Positions 1-6,550 of a stretch of DNA of 6,550 nucleotides are shown piece by piece (positions within the stretch are counted from its first letter, which is position 1; the number at the start of each line of letters is the position of its first letter). Made by a program: the position numbers and the translations under genes. The notes beneath the pieces are model-generated. The model was given only the letters and a program-made list of their open reading frames with translations, did not search any database and was not told where the DNA came from. Source of the stretch: Acidobacteriota bacterium (GTDB lineage Bacteria > Acidobacteriota > Terriglobia > Terriglobales > Acidobacteriaceae); contig JAJZNH010000261.1 in the NCBI GenBank assembly GCA_021811745.1, positions 1 to 6,550 on the forward strand. The letters run 5' to 3'.

Positions 1-543
1 ATCGCCGCCATGGACGAAATCAAGCGCGCTCTTGAAGCCGCCGAGCACGTTCCTTTCCGCAACCTCGTCGTCCACCTGGGCGAGCGGACCGACACGTGGT
101 CGCAGCGCACCATCGAGTACGCGCATACCGCCCTGGAACACCTGGGCGCATTTGCCCGGCCCCTCGGTGTCCGGTTACTCGTTGAAAACCTGCTCAGCGA
201 GCCGACGACGCCCGAGCATCTGCTCCTGATCCTTGAGCTGGGCCACCTCCATAACATCGGTGTCTGCCTCGACCTCGGTCATGCCCACATTACCGTCGGC
301 GTCGCGCACGCCATCGCCACACTTGGTAACCGGATCGTTTCCGTGCACGTCCACGACAACCACGGCGTGAAGGACGAGCACCTGTGGCCCGGCGACGGCA
401 GCATCGACTGGCCGGCCGCCGCCGCAGCGCTCAAGGCGCTTGCCGCGCCTCCCGCCACCGTGCTCGAAATCAATTACACGCTCCACGACACAACCGCCTC
501 CATCCCTGGCCGGATTGAGCAGGCATTCGCTCGCTTCGCCTGA
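1..543 (+). CDS. Sugar phosphate isomerase/epimerase-like TIM-barrel protein (5' truncated)
   Basis: The frame is open to the left edge (Ile-Ala-Ala before the Met at base 10), so the start lies outside and the Met at 10 is probably internal. About 180 residues are visible, against roughly 270-300 for the family, so it is the C-terminal part of the barrel. Seen, numbered from that Met: VEN (E59), LDLGHAH (D88, H91), HVHDN (H115, D116), a WPGDGSIDW segment (126-134) and LEI (E153). These acidic and His residues at strand ends match the divalent-metal site of the xylose isomerase-like / AP endonuclease 2 superfamily. Members isomerise or epimerise sugars, inosose or hydroxypyruvate in the cytoplasm; the substrate cannot be told from the sequence. 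The WPGDGSIDW segment argues for a sugar isomerase rather than a DNA endonuclease IV. It converges on the S53 peptidase gene with a 55-base gap in which I see no convincing terminator hairpin. Confidence 0.85.
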   Translation: MAAMDEIKRALEAAEHVPFRNLVVHLGERTDTWSQRTIEYAHTALEHLGAFARPLGVRLLVENLLSEPTTPEHLLLILELGHLHNIGVCLDLGHAHITVGVAHAIATLGNRIVSVHVHDNHGVKDEHLWPGDGSIDWPAAAAALKALAAPPATVLEINYTLHDTTASIPGRIEQAFARFA

Positions 544-598
544 GAGGTTTTCGGCGTCATCTGCATCCGATCCGTCAGACACACAGGCGCTCGCATAC

Positions 599-3145
599 TC
601 ACCTGAACGGTGCCAGCAAAATCGGCACGCGCACGGGTAACGGCGGCGATGCGGGACATCGCGAGCGCAGCGAATGGAGCAGGAAGGAACACCCCGGCCG
701 TCGCCCGGCCTGCAAGGGGACATTGAGCGAGGACACCAGTCCGCCGCCCGAGGCCGTCACCGCGAAGTTGCCCGACCAGGCTGGAGCGCGGGCTGCCGTG
801 GTCAGGATTAGCGCCACCGTAGTTGTGCTCGTGCCGGATGCCGGCACGGCCGGATTCGCAGACCAGCGGTACGAGACGCCTGCCGGTAAGCCACTGACCG
901 AGAACTGAATCCCACCGCTAAAGGCTCCTCCTGTAACCGCTGTCAGGACGAGCGTGGCGGAACTGCCGTCAGCCAGGGCAAGAGCGCCGGGCGAGGCGGC
1001 CAGCGCCAGCGTGGGAGGCGGCATCACGGTAAGCGCATACGTGACCGTGCGCGATCCTGAAGAATTGGAACCTGTCAGCGTGACATTCCACTTGCCTGCC
1101 GTTGCCGCGGAATCCACCGTGATGGTCACCGATACGGCAGCTCCGGGAACAATCGTCTTCGGCTGAACTGAAACCTTTACACCGGCGGGCGCAGCCGCCG
1201 TAAACGTGACGCCATCAGCCGAGGAACCACTGCCCGTTACGCTGACGTTGAACGCCAGCGTCTGACCTGCCAGAGCCGTTCCGCTATCGGCTGAAGCCGT
1301 CAGCGCAAAGTTCGCGCCTGAGCCGCTTGCGGCAGATCCAGAACCCCAGGCGCTCACCAGCGCCGCGCCGTCCACAGAGCCCAGGCCGGTGGCCAGGTTG
1401 TAGTCCGCACCACTGGCGATGAACCCCTGCACGCCCGGCACGCTGTTGCTCCCCGATGGGGTTGCATGAAATGGATTACGCTCGGCGTTGACTAACTTAT
1501 ACAGGCTCATATTCGCGTTTCCCTGCCTCTTCCCGTCCTGGCTCTCGACCACCAGAGCCATCACGCCGGCGAACGCCGCGGCGGCCGCGGATGTCCCCGA
1601 GACGACGCGCACAGCACCGTTTTCATATTCGAAGTATCCATCGTGCTGGGCCGCCGCCATGGCCACATCCGGCACCGCTCTCATGCCATTGGCTGCACTG
1701 GCACCGCTCACATCCGCCTGCCAGGCAGGCTGCGCGTAAACCAGGCTCGCTCCGCCGCCGGAGGCCCACAAACCGGCCCCGCCGTTTGATCCGCTTTCAT
1801 TCCATACCTCCTCGGGAATATAGCCCTGCGCCGATCCATAGCTTGCGGAGTTGCTTGAGGACCAGTACTGCATCGAATTCGAACCTTCGTCGAACTCCGT
1901 CCCGCCCACACATGTCGCATACGGTGAACTGCAGAGCCCATTCACCGCGGCATCTGAACCAGCCGCGTCGGCCCCCTCCGAACAGCCGGCCGCGCCCGCG
2001 TCACCCGAGGCAACAATCACGCTCATCCCCTGACTGGCAGCCTGCTCCCATAAGCTGTTGTAGAAGCCAAGCTCCGCGGCACCCATCTCGCGCTCGCAGC
2101 TGCCATAGCTCACTTCAACCACCGGCGCCAGCGCGTGGTTCACGATGTACTGTGCGGCCAGATCCACGCCGTCCGACGTAGCCGTGGACGCCGCCACGAC
2201 CAGTTTCACTGCCGCCACCGGCGCCGCTGCTCCGGCCCACTCAACATCCAGCGTCGACTCGTCCTGATCGCCCGCCACCAGCCCCGGATCCGCTCCCGGC
2301 AGAATCACCTGCGGGGTGCTTGCCGTCAGGCCGGAGATGGAGCGAAAGCCCGCCACGTCGCTCAGCTTGACGTTGCTGCGTCCCGCAATGGCAATGGATG
2401 TGCCAGCTCCCGTGATTCGGTCATCATAGAGAGGATTCAGATCGTAGATGGCGGCGAAGTCGGCTGGGAATAGATAATGTGTGCCTCCGGCTGAATAAAG
2501 CGGATTCGCCGCAGTCTTTGTGCCCGGTTGCAATGCCGCACCCGCTATCTCCGAGATGTGCCGAAAGTCGTGCAATGAAACCACTCCGCTCACCACGCTG
2601 GCCAGCGCCTCGGGAATCTGCGGATCTTGCGCGTTCGCAATGTGCGCAATCCCACCCACCCGGTAGCGATGCATCTCCGTGTGAAAGGCATCGAGGACAT
2701 CTCCCGCCGTACCGGAAAAGATCACCACGCGGCGGCTCACCGCGACCTCCTCTACCGTGAAGCCATGCCCCTGTAGCCACACCGCCACCCGCGCCACGTC
2801 CTGCGCGCTGGCGCCAAAGCGCTCGCCATACTCCACCGGCGTAAGCCATTTATGGAAGGATGGCGACGCCGGATCGTGCTGCGCCGCTACGAGCGCATCG
2901 AGCGCCGATTGCCGGATCGCGGGCAGCTTCAACTCCAGCATCATCCGGTTAAGACGCGTTGCATCGTTCACCACGCCACGGTCGAACTCCGGCCGCGCCA
3001 GTGGGTACACATTCCCCGCGAGCGTCACCGATCGGCTCTCGTCGACGGGCAGTGCGGCGCGCATGGCCGGGGTCTGCGCCAGAGCGCACGAGGCCGATGC
3101 CGCGAGCGCAAGCGCTCCGGCCAGACAAAATGCAAGTCGTGCCAA
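599..3145 (-). CDS. Secreted S53 family peptidase (sedolisin/kumamolisin-like) with Ig-like repeats
   Basis: Probable secreted acid-active endopeptidase of 848 residues. Residues 1-23 form a Sec signal peptide with a likely cut after ALA. An S53 activation prodomain covers about 38-195 (SFHKWLTPVEYGERFG at 96-111). The catalytic domain covers about 215-600 and holds the expected residues: E296 and D300 (ESTLDVEWAG), oxyanion D382 (ASGDAG) and nucleophile S519 (SGTS). The D300-D382 spacing of 82 equals what I recall for kumamolisin D82-D164. Two Ig-like beta repeats follow (about 612-708 and 712-811), then a Pro/Arg-rich tail. Oddities: SGTS is followed by AAAA where family members usually have Pro at the fourth place (A523), and the calcium-site Asp positions read A561 and N583. 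The start is TTG; an in-frame stop lies seven codons upstream and the next Met (M28) would remove the signal peptide. Family call is firm; activity and calcium dependence are open. Confidence 0.95.
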   Translation of the reverse strand: MARLAFCLAGALALAASASCALAQTPAMRAALPVDESRSVTLAGNVYPLARPEFDRGVVNDATRLNRMMLELKLPAIRQSALDALVAAQHDPASPSFHKWLTPVEYGERFGASAQDVARVAVWLQGHGFTVEEVAVSRRVVIFSGTAGDVLDAFHTEMHRYRVGGIAHIANAQDPQIPEALASVVSGVVSLHDFRHISEIAGAALQPGTKTAANPLYSAGGTHYLFPADFAAIYDLNPLYDDRITGAGTSIAIAGRSNVKLSDVAGFRSISGLTASTPQVILPGADPGLVAGDQDESTLDVEWAGAAAPVAAVKLVVAASTATSDGVDLAAQYIVNHALAPVVEVSYGSCEREMGAAELGFYNSLWEQAASQGMSVIVASGDAGAAGCSEGADAAGSDAAVNGLCSSPYATCVGGTEFDEGSNSMQYWSSSNSASYGSAQGYIPEEVWNESGSNGGAGLWASGGGASLVYAQPAWQADVSGASAANGMRAVPDVAMAAAQHDGYFEYENGAVRVVSGTSAAAAAFAGVMALVVESQDGKRQGNANMSLYKLVNAERNPFHATPSGSNSVPGVQGFIASGADYNLATGLGSVDGAALVSAWGSGSAASGSGANFALTASADSGTALAGQTLAFNVSVTGSGSSADGVTFTAAAPAGVKVSVQPKTIVPGAAVSVTITVDSAATAGKWNVTLTGSNSSGSRTVTYALTVMPPPTLALAASPGALALADGSSATLVLTAVTGGAFSGGIQFSVSGLPAGVSYRWSANPAVPASGTSTTTVALILTTAARAPAWSGNFAVTASGGGLVSSLNVPLQAGRRPGCSFLLHSLRSRCPASPPLPVRVPILLAPFR

Positions 3146-3159
3146 TGTCGGGTGATCTA

Positions 3160-3163
3160 CCTT
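3160..3163 (-). promoter_or_regulatory. Weak ribosome binding site for the TTG-started S53 gene
   Basis: On the minus strand an AAGG lies 14 bases before the TTG start at 3145, which is further than ideal. The in-frame TGA at 3166-3164 closes the frame above, and none of the six codons between it and the TTG is ATG, GTG or TTG. The TTG is therefore the only start that keeps the signal peptide. A weak site plus TTG suggests modest translation. Confidence 0.45.
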
Positions 3164-3214
3164 TCAGGACCAGGGAGACGGCAAGCCAGATCCGGCGGCG
3201 CTCCGCGGTCTTAG

Positions 3215-3229
3215 CTACTTCTAATGTAG
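3215..3229. promoter_or_regulatory. Short inverted repeat CTAC-N7-GTAG, possible operator
   Basis: CTAC (3215-3218) and GTAG (3226-3229) flank a 7-base AT-rich centre, 70 bases before the S53 start. The position suits a transcription factor site, and TAC/GTA arms recall BlaI/CopY-type operators. However, the spacing is 3 bases longer than TACAnnTGTA and the arms are only 4 bp, so this could be chance. Confidence 0.2.
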
Positions 3230-3387
3230 AGTTGTAACTTTGAGGACTTTAGCGAATTTTTTCTGATGTCGGAGATAGCCAATCACCAAGGTACTTAACA
3301 ATGACTTGAAAGAGAACAATTAGGTCTCATGACTCACGATTCCTGGCGGACAGCCCACGTCTTGATTCCGCTTTCACCAAAGAAATT

Positions 3388-3420
3388 TGGGTGCCCCATT
3401 TCTCGATTTTGAGAAGTGGG
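3388..3420 (+). repeat. 33-bp palindromic intergenic element, copy 1
   Basis: The element opens with TGGGTGCCCC (3388-3397). It contains a 10-bp stem, CCCATTTCTC (3395-3404) with GAGAAGTGGG (3411-3420), around the loop GATTTT. All pairs are Watson-Crick except one T-G wobble. It matches copy 2, read on the other strand, at 25 of 33 positions. No T-run follows, so it does not look like an intrinsic terminator. It resembles REP-like palindromes scattered between genes in many bacterial genomes. Just upstream, CACCAAA (3375-3381), GAAA and TTTGGGTG (3386-3393) could form a small competing hairpin with one bulge. Confidence 0.7.
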
Positions 3421-3525
3421 CTGTATCTTCCCACGCCTTCCCCGGCACGGCAAACCAGAACTTGGCCACCCATACTCCGGCATCGTTGATGGCGGGCGTT
3501 TTTATGAGCTAAATTGTTTGGCTCT

Positions 3526-3558
3526 CCCGGGTCTCAAAAGCGAGACCCGGGGCGCCCA
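3526..3558 (-). repeat. 33-bp palindromic intergenic element, copy 2 (inverted)
   Basis: The perfect 10-bp stem is CCCGGGTCTC (3526-3535) with GAGACCCGGG (3542-3551), around AAAAGC. On the minus strand the element opens TGGGCGCCCC (3558-3549) and has the loop GCTTTT, the same layout as copy 1. Three adjacent stem pairs that are A-T, T-G and T-A in copy 1 are all G-C here. The copy ends 133 bases before the glycosidase start, so it may lie in that gene's 5' leader if transcription begins upstream of it. Confidence 0.75.
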
Positions 3559-3678
3559 GTGATGTTGATGCAGGATCCATGTGGAGATTCGGGCTACTCG
3601 TCGCGCCGCATACTCCGCCAGGATATTGCCGGTTGCCTGCTGTGATAGCATTCGGTCGCACCGGAACGATGTTCGAAT

Positions 3679-3683
3679 GGAGG
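3679..3683 (+). promoter_or_regulatory. Strong ribosome binding site (GGAGG) fixing the glycosidase start
   Basis: GGAGG sits 8 bases before the ATG at 3692, the ideal distance. This favours 3692 over the in-frame ATG at 3677, which overlaps the site, and over the GTG at 3581. Confidence 0.8.
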
Positions 3684-3691
3684 CGCGTACG

Positions 3692-5857
3692 ATGAGCGAT
3701 GACACAGGCGCAGGCACGGTCAGCAGAAGAAGGCTGGTTCAAAACGGATTGCTGTTGGCGTCAAGCCGTCTGTGGCTGCCGTGGAATTTCAGCGAAGCAG
3801 CCAGCGCGCAGCAGAATGCCGCCGCGGCAGGCTCAGGCAAGACCTGGACCATCGGCAATGACCTCATCACGAGAACCGTTGCCTTCCAACCGCAGACAGG
3901 ATTGTTCACCCAGCGGTTCTCCGATCTCGCAACGCATTCAGATTTCATCGCGCCGGAAAAGATGCGCAGGTCGCAGGAGTTTTCATTTGTGTGCAACGGG
4001 CGCCGCTGTGCCGGCGAAGGCGCATCGTTCAGCCTGGTGGATGCCGGCGAGAGCGCGCTGGCCAACGGTAGAGCGCTCACCGTTCATCTGCGCCACAACG
4101 AGCTTCCGCTGGAAGTGTCTGTGGTTTACAGCGTGTATGATGGCCATCCAGCGACCCGCAAGCATCTGGTGCTGCGCAACTCCGGCACATCCGTGCTGCA
4201 CATCACTCATTTGAGCATCGAAGCCATCGTAATCTCCCTGGGCCCCGAGGATGAAACCACGCTTCTGACACAGTACGGAGCGATTCCGCGCGAGATCTTC
4301 TATACCGGGCGCTCGGAAGATGCGGGCCTCCTGCTCGCCAATGGCCTGACGGGCCAGGGCATGGCCATTCTCAGTGAAGTGCCCGGCTGCATGAAGCGCA
4401 CCGAGATCAGCGGCTTCTACGATGCGGAGCATGTGCAGATTGGCGTCATGTATGACACCGATCTGATGCCTTTCGAGCGCGCGCTGGCCAGCGGCGAGCA
4501 ATTCACCACGGCCTCTGCATCGCTGGTGGTGTTCCGCAACGGCGAGGGCTTCAACGATCCGCATTGGCTGCTGCCCTCTTACACCGCGCAGGTGCTGGAG
4601 CGGCGCGTGGATGCACAGGGGCCGCCGTGGATCTACAACACCTGGGAACCATTCACGCGGCGAATCAATCACAACATCGTTATGGAGTTGATCGCCGCCG
4701 CCGGCGCCATGGGCATGGACGTCTTTACCATCGACGACGGATGGCAGAAGGAGTACGGCGAAAACGCAGTGAATCTGGAGGCTTTTCCCGGCGGGCTGCA
4801 GTCAATCATCGAAGCGGTTGCATCGCACGGCATGCGGCTGGGTCTTTGGCTGCCCATGGCCGCTATTGGAACTTCGACAGCAGTCTACCGCGATCACCCG
4901 GAATGGGCTGCTCTCGACCAGAGCGGAGCGCCTAAGATCACAGGAACGGCGGCCGGTCCCAAGGCGGTGATGTGCATGGCATCGGCGTATCGCGAGACGG
5001 TTGCAGACCGCATCAACGACGCCATCGAGCGCTATCACCTCGCTTACGTCAAGCTCGATCTGACCACGATATTCAATGCGTATGGCGAAGCTCCCGGCTG
5101 CTGGGCCAGGGATCACTATCACGAGAACTGGTCCGAGTCGCTCAACCGGATCTATGAAGGCATCTCCTATGTAACTCGCAAGGTCTACGAGGAGCATCCG
5201 GATGTGCTACTCGACCTCACCTTCGAGCTTTGGGGGCAGAAGCACATTATCGATGCGGGCCTGCTGGCAGCCGGCGATCTGGACTGGATGAGTAATGTGG
5301 GCGACGCGGAGCCGGATTCGGCAGGCCCATTGCAGGTTCGGCAACTGCTGTATCAACGCGCCGCCTCAATGCCGGTGGAGGCGATGCTGATCGGCAATAT
5401 GCACGCGGATATGCAGCCGATTCAGGAGCGCTTCGCCACTGCTATCGGCTCAGCGCCCGTGCTGCTGGGCGACCTGCGCCAGCTGAGCGCCGCCGACCAA
5501 CAGTGGTATCACGAAAGGATAAGCTGGTTCAAAAAGCTGCGCAGAAGCACCAAGATCAGCGAAAGTTTCTTCCCGCTCGGCAACTGGCTGCAAACCACAC
5601 CTGCGGCATGGGATGGCTTCGCGCGTTTTGCCCGCAACGGCAACGGTATGATTGCGCTCTTCCGGAATAAGTCGGGCGCGGCGGAAGCTACGGTGAAGTT
5701 ACCCCTGCTGCCCCCGGGTAACTACAAGTTACATTCCGTGATAACTGGAAAGGATCTTGGAACATTTACTGAATCAGCATGGAAGCACGGCGTACCGATC
5801 CAGTTTCCCGAGGGCGAGCCGGTAGAGGTGCTTGAAGTAACAGCGATGCGCGGATGA
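3692..5857 (+). CDS. Tat-exported glycoside hydrolase, GH36 (alpha-galactosidase)-type
   Basis: Predicted 721-residue retaining alpha-galactosidase-like enzyme of clan GH-D that would release terminal alpha-linked galactose from oligo- or polysaccharides, probably in the periplasm. The N-terminus has a twin-arginine motif (SRRRLVQ, 11-17), a hydrophobic stretch and an ASAQ cleavage-like site (37-40). Domains: an N-terminal beta-sandwich (about 50-300), a TIM barrel (about 310-620) opening with WIYNTWEPF (313-321), and a C-terminal beta domain (about 635-721). IDDGW (347-351) matches the Asp pair that binds galactose in GH27/GH36. YVKLD (452-456) matches the KxD nucleophile motif, making D456 the likely nucleophile. 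The acid/base region reads WMSNVGDAEP (532-541), with Asn at 535 where an Asp is common and D538 nearby. The usual CSGGG loop is absent (FELWGQK instead), so substrate may differ. Start chosen from the GGAGG site and Tat signal. It ends 5 bases from the hypE stop. Confidence 0.85.
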   Translation: MSDDTGAGTVSRRRLVQNGLLLASSRLWLPWNFSEAASAQQNAAAAGSGKTWTIGNDLITRTVAFQPQTGLFTQRFSDLATHSDFIAPEKMRRSQEFSFVCNGRRCAGEGASFSLVDAGESALANGRALTVHLRHNELPLEVSVVYSVYDGHPATRKHLVLRNSGTSVLHITHLSIEAIVISLGPEDETTLLTQYGAIPREIFYTGRSEDAGLLLANGLTGQGMAILSEVPGCMKRTEISGFYDAEHVQIGVMYDTDLMPFERALASGEQFTTASASLVVFRNGEGFNDPHWLLPSYTAQVLERRVDAQGPPWIYNTWEPFTRRINHNIVMELIAAAGAMGMDVFTIDDGWQKEYGENAVNLEAFPGGLQSIIEAVASHGMRLGLWLPMAAIGTSTAVYRDHPEWAALDQSGAPKITGTAAGPKAVMCMASAYRETVADRINDAIERYHLAYVKLDLTTIFNAYGEAPGCWARDHYHENWSESLNRIYEGISYVTRKVYEEHPDVLLDLTFELWGQKHIIDAGLLAAGDLDWMSNVGDAEPDSAGPLQVRQLLYQRAASMPVEAMLIGNMHADMQPIQERFATAIGSAPVLLGDLRQLSAADQQWYHERISWFKKLRRSTKISESFFPLGNWLQTTPAAWDGFARFARNGNGMIALFRNKSGAAEATVKLPLLPPGNYKLHSVITGKDLGTFTESAWKHGVPIQFPEGEPVEVLEVTAMRG

Positions 5858-5862
5858 AGCTA

Positions 5863-6550
5863 CTAGCAAATCCTCGGCAACTGCTCACCAATCTGCATAG
5901 GAATCACACGCTGTGCGCCCATCGCAGTGCGCGCAACTAACATGCGTTTGTGCGCCGCGGTCACCTGGCCGATGCGCACTGCTTCGCAGCCCAGCGGATG
6001 AGCGCGCAAAACTTCAAGCACGCGCTCCGCTGCCTTGGGCGCGACAACGAAGACGACTTTACCCTCGTTAGCCACATAGACCGGATCAAGGCCCAGCAGT
6101 TCGCAGGCAGATTGCACCTCTTCGCGCACCGGCAGCCTGGTTTCGTCAATCTCAATGCCCGCATCGGAAGCTGAGGCAATCTCATTGAGCGTTGAAGCCA
6201 GCCCACCGCGCGTGGGATCGCGCATCACATGAACCGCCGTGCCCGCCGCATCCAGCACTTCGCTAATCAGGCCGTTCATCGCCGCGCAATCCGAGCGGAT
6301 GGGGCTTTCGAACTCCAGACCTTCGCGCACGCTCATGATCGCCATGCCGTGGTCGCCGATGGTTCCGGAGATGAGCACGGCATCGCCGGGCTGGGCGCGA
6401 TGCGGGCCTATTGCAACGTTATCCCGCAGCACCCCCACGCCGGCGGTATTGATGTAGCAGCCGTCGCCGTGGCCGCGCTCGACTACCTTGGTGTCGCCGG
6501 TGACGATCTGCACGCCGGCCGCGGCCGCCGCTTTCGCCATGGCCTCGACG
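5863..6550 (-). CDS. hypE: Hydrogenase maturation protein HypE (N-terminus beyond window)
   Basis: HypE takes the carbamoyl group from HypF onto its C-terminal Cys and dehydrates it with ATP to a thiocyanate. This supplies the CN ligands for the Fe of [NiFe]-hydrogenases, together with HypC and HypD, in the cytoplasm. Seen: GDTKVVERG near the visible start, GDAVLISGTIGDHGMAIM, MRDPTRGGLASTLNEIA, and the diagnostic C-terminal LPRIC ending in Cys, all typical of the PurM/AIR-synthase-like fold. About 228 residues are visible. The usual length is roughly 330-350, so the N-terminal ATP-binding part lies to the right. The frame stays open through the edge (Val-Glu-Ala before the first visible Met). 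It is probably the last gene of a hyp operon running in from the right. It converges on the glycosidase gene with 5 bases between stop codons, leaving no room for a dedicated terminator. Identification is very secure. Confidence 0.97.
   Translation of the reverse strand, partial: VEAMAKAAAAAGVQIVTGDTKVVERGHGDGCYINTAGVGVLRDNVAIGPHRAQPGDAVLISGTIGDHGMAIMSVREGLEFESPIRSDCAAMNGLISEVLDAAGTAVHVMRDPTRGGLASTLNEIASASDAGIEIDETRLPVREEVQSACELLGLDPVYVANEGKVVFVVAPKAAERVLEVLRAHPLGCEAVRIGQVTAAHKRMLVARTAMGAQRVIPMQIGEQLPRIC

Larger units (their letters stand above)
3146..3691. other. Divergent intergenic region between S53 peptidase and GH36-type glycosidase
   Basis: This 546-base stretch must carry promoters for both divergent genes. 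The part from about 3205 to 3345 is visibly AT-rich against GC-rich coding neighbours, as expected for promoter DNA. I find no convincing sigma-70 pair: the best minus-strand candidate is TTGTTA (3301-3296) and TATCTC (3277-3272) with an 18-base spacer, which is poor at the -10. The right part (3388-3558) holds two inverted 33-bp palindromic repeats. An open frame runs back from the glycosidase gene to a GTG at 3581 but lacks protein character. No tRNA, riboswitch or small gene was recognised. Confidence 0.7.

Noticed and set aside
175..723. 182-codon minus-strand open frame across the isomerase gene and the S53 tail
   Set aside because: It is antisense to a protein with clear family motifs, has an Arg/Cys-rich composition typical of shadow frames in GC-rich DNA, and shows no domain.
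1591..2181. 196-codon plus-strand open frame opposite the S53 gene
   Set aside because: Composition is dominated by Arg, Pro, Ser and His with no fold-like pattern; it is a shadow of the S53 coding sequence.
2424..2849. 141-codon minus-strand frame inside the S53 gene
   Set aside because: Same-strand alternate frame within the prodomain; Gly/Arg-rich with no independent support.
3215..3240. BlaI/MecI/CopY operator
   Set aside because: Arm spacing does not fit TACAnnTGTA and no such regulator gene is in the window; kept only as a low-confidence inverted repeat.
3477..3503. Terminator-like hairpin CCGGCATC-GTT-GATGGCGG then five T
   Set aside because: The stem has a G-G mismatch, three bases separate it from a short T-run, and no plus-strand gene lies upstream that would need it.
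3388..3558. CRISPR array or intrinsic terminators from the two palindromes
   Set aside because: Only two copies in opposite orientation with no regular spacers, and neither stem is followed by a T-run.
3983..4672. 229-codon minus-strand open frame opposite the glycosidase
   Set aside because: No recognisable motif and fully antisense to a well-supported enzyme; a codon-bias shadow.
1..6550. A new multi-gene defence or biosynthetic system
   Set aside because: The four genes belong to unrelated known families on alternating strands, with no operon joining them and no transposase, toxin or nuclease genes.

Overview
The window looks like chromosomal DNA of a GC-rich soil-type bacterium. The best guess is Acidobacteriota (Terriglobia/Acidobacteriaceae-like). 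This rests on the style of the secreted S53 peptidase with Ig-like repeats, the Tat-exported GH36-type glycosidase, and short palindromic elements starting GGGYGCCCC between genes. The taxonomic call is inference from family resemblance; no rRNA or other marker is present.

Layout: (1) 1-543, plus strand: the 3' part of a sugar phosphate isomerase/epimerase-like TIM-barrel protein, cut by the left edge. (2) 599-3145, minus strand: a complete secreted S53 (sedolisin/kumamolisin-like) peptidase with signal peptide, activation prodomain, catalytic domain, two Ig-like repeats and an odd Pro/Arg-rich tail. (3) 3146-3691: a long divergent intergenic region with an AT-rich half and two inverted copies of a 33-bp palindromic repeat. 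(4) 3692-5857, plus strand: a complete glycoside hydrolase of the GH36 alpha-galactosidase type with a Tat signal. (5) 5863-6550, minus strand: the C-terminal two thirds of the hydrogenase maturation protein HypE, cut by the right edge.

The genes do not form one pathway. The S53 peptidase and the glycosidase are divergent and both look exported, so they may share a role in breaking down external polymers. HypE is probably the last gene of a hyp operon lying to the right, which implies a [NiFe]-hydrogenase. Its end meets the glycosidase tail to tail with only 5 bases between stop codons. The isomerase-like gene is unrelated and converges on the peptidase gene.

Three observations deserve most attention. 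The two intergenic palindromes are inverted copies whose stems differ by compensating base changes. The S53 peptidase keeps its full catalytic set but has lost the Asp side chains expected at its calcium site. The glycosidase has an atypical sequence where the family acid/base Asp is expected. I see no complete new multi-gene system, CRISPR array, RNA gene or insertion sequence.
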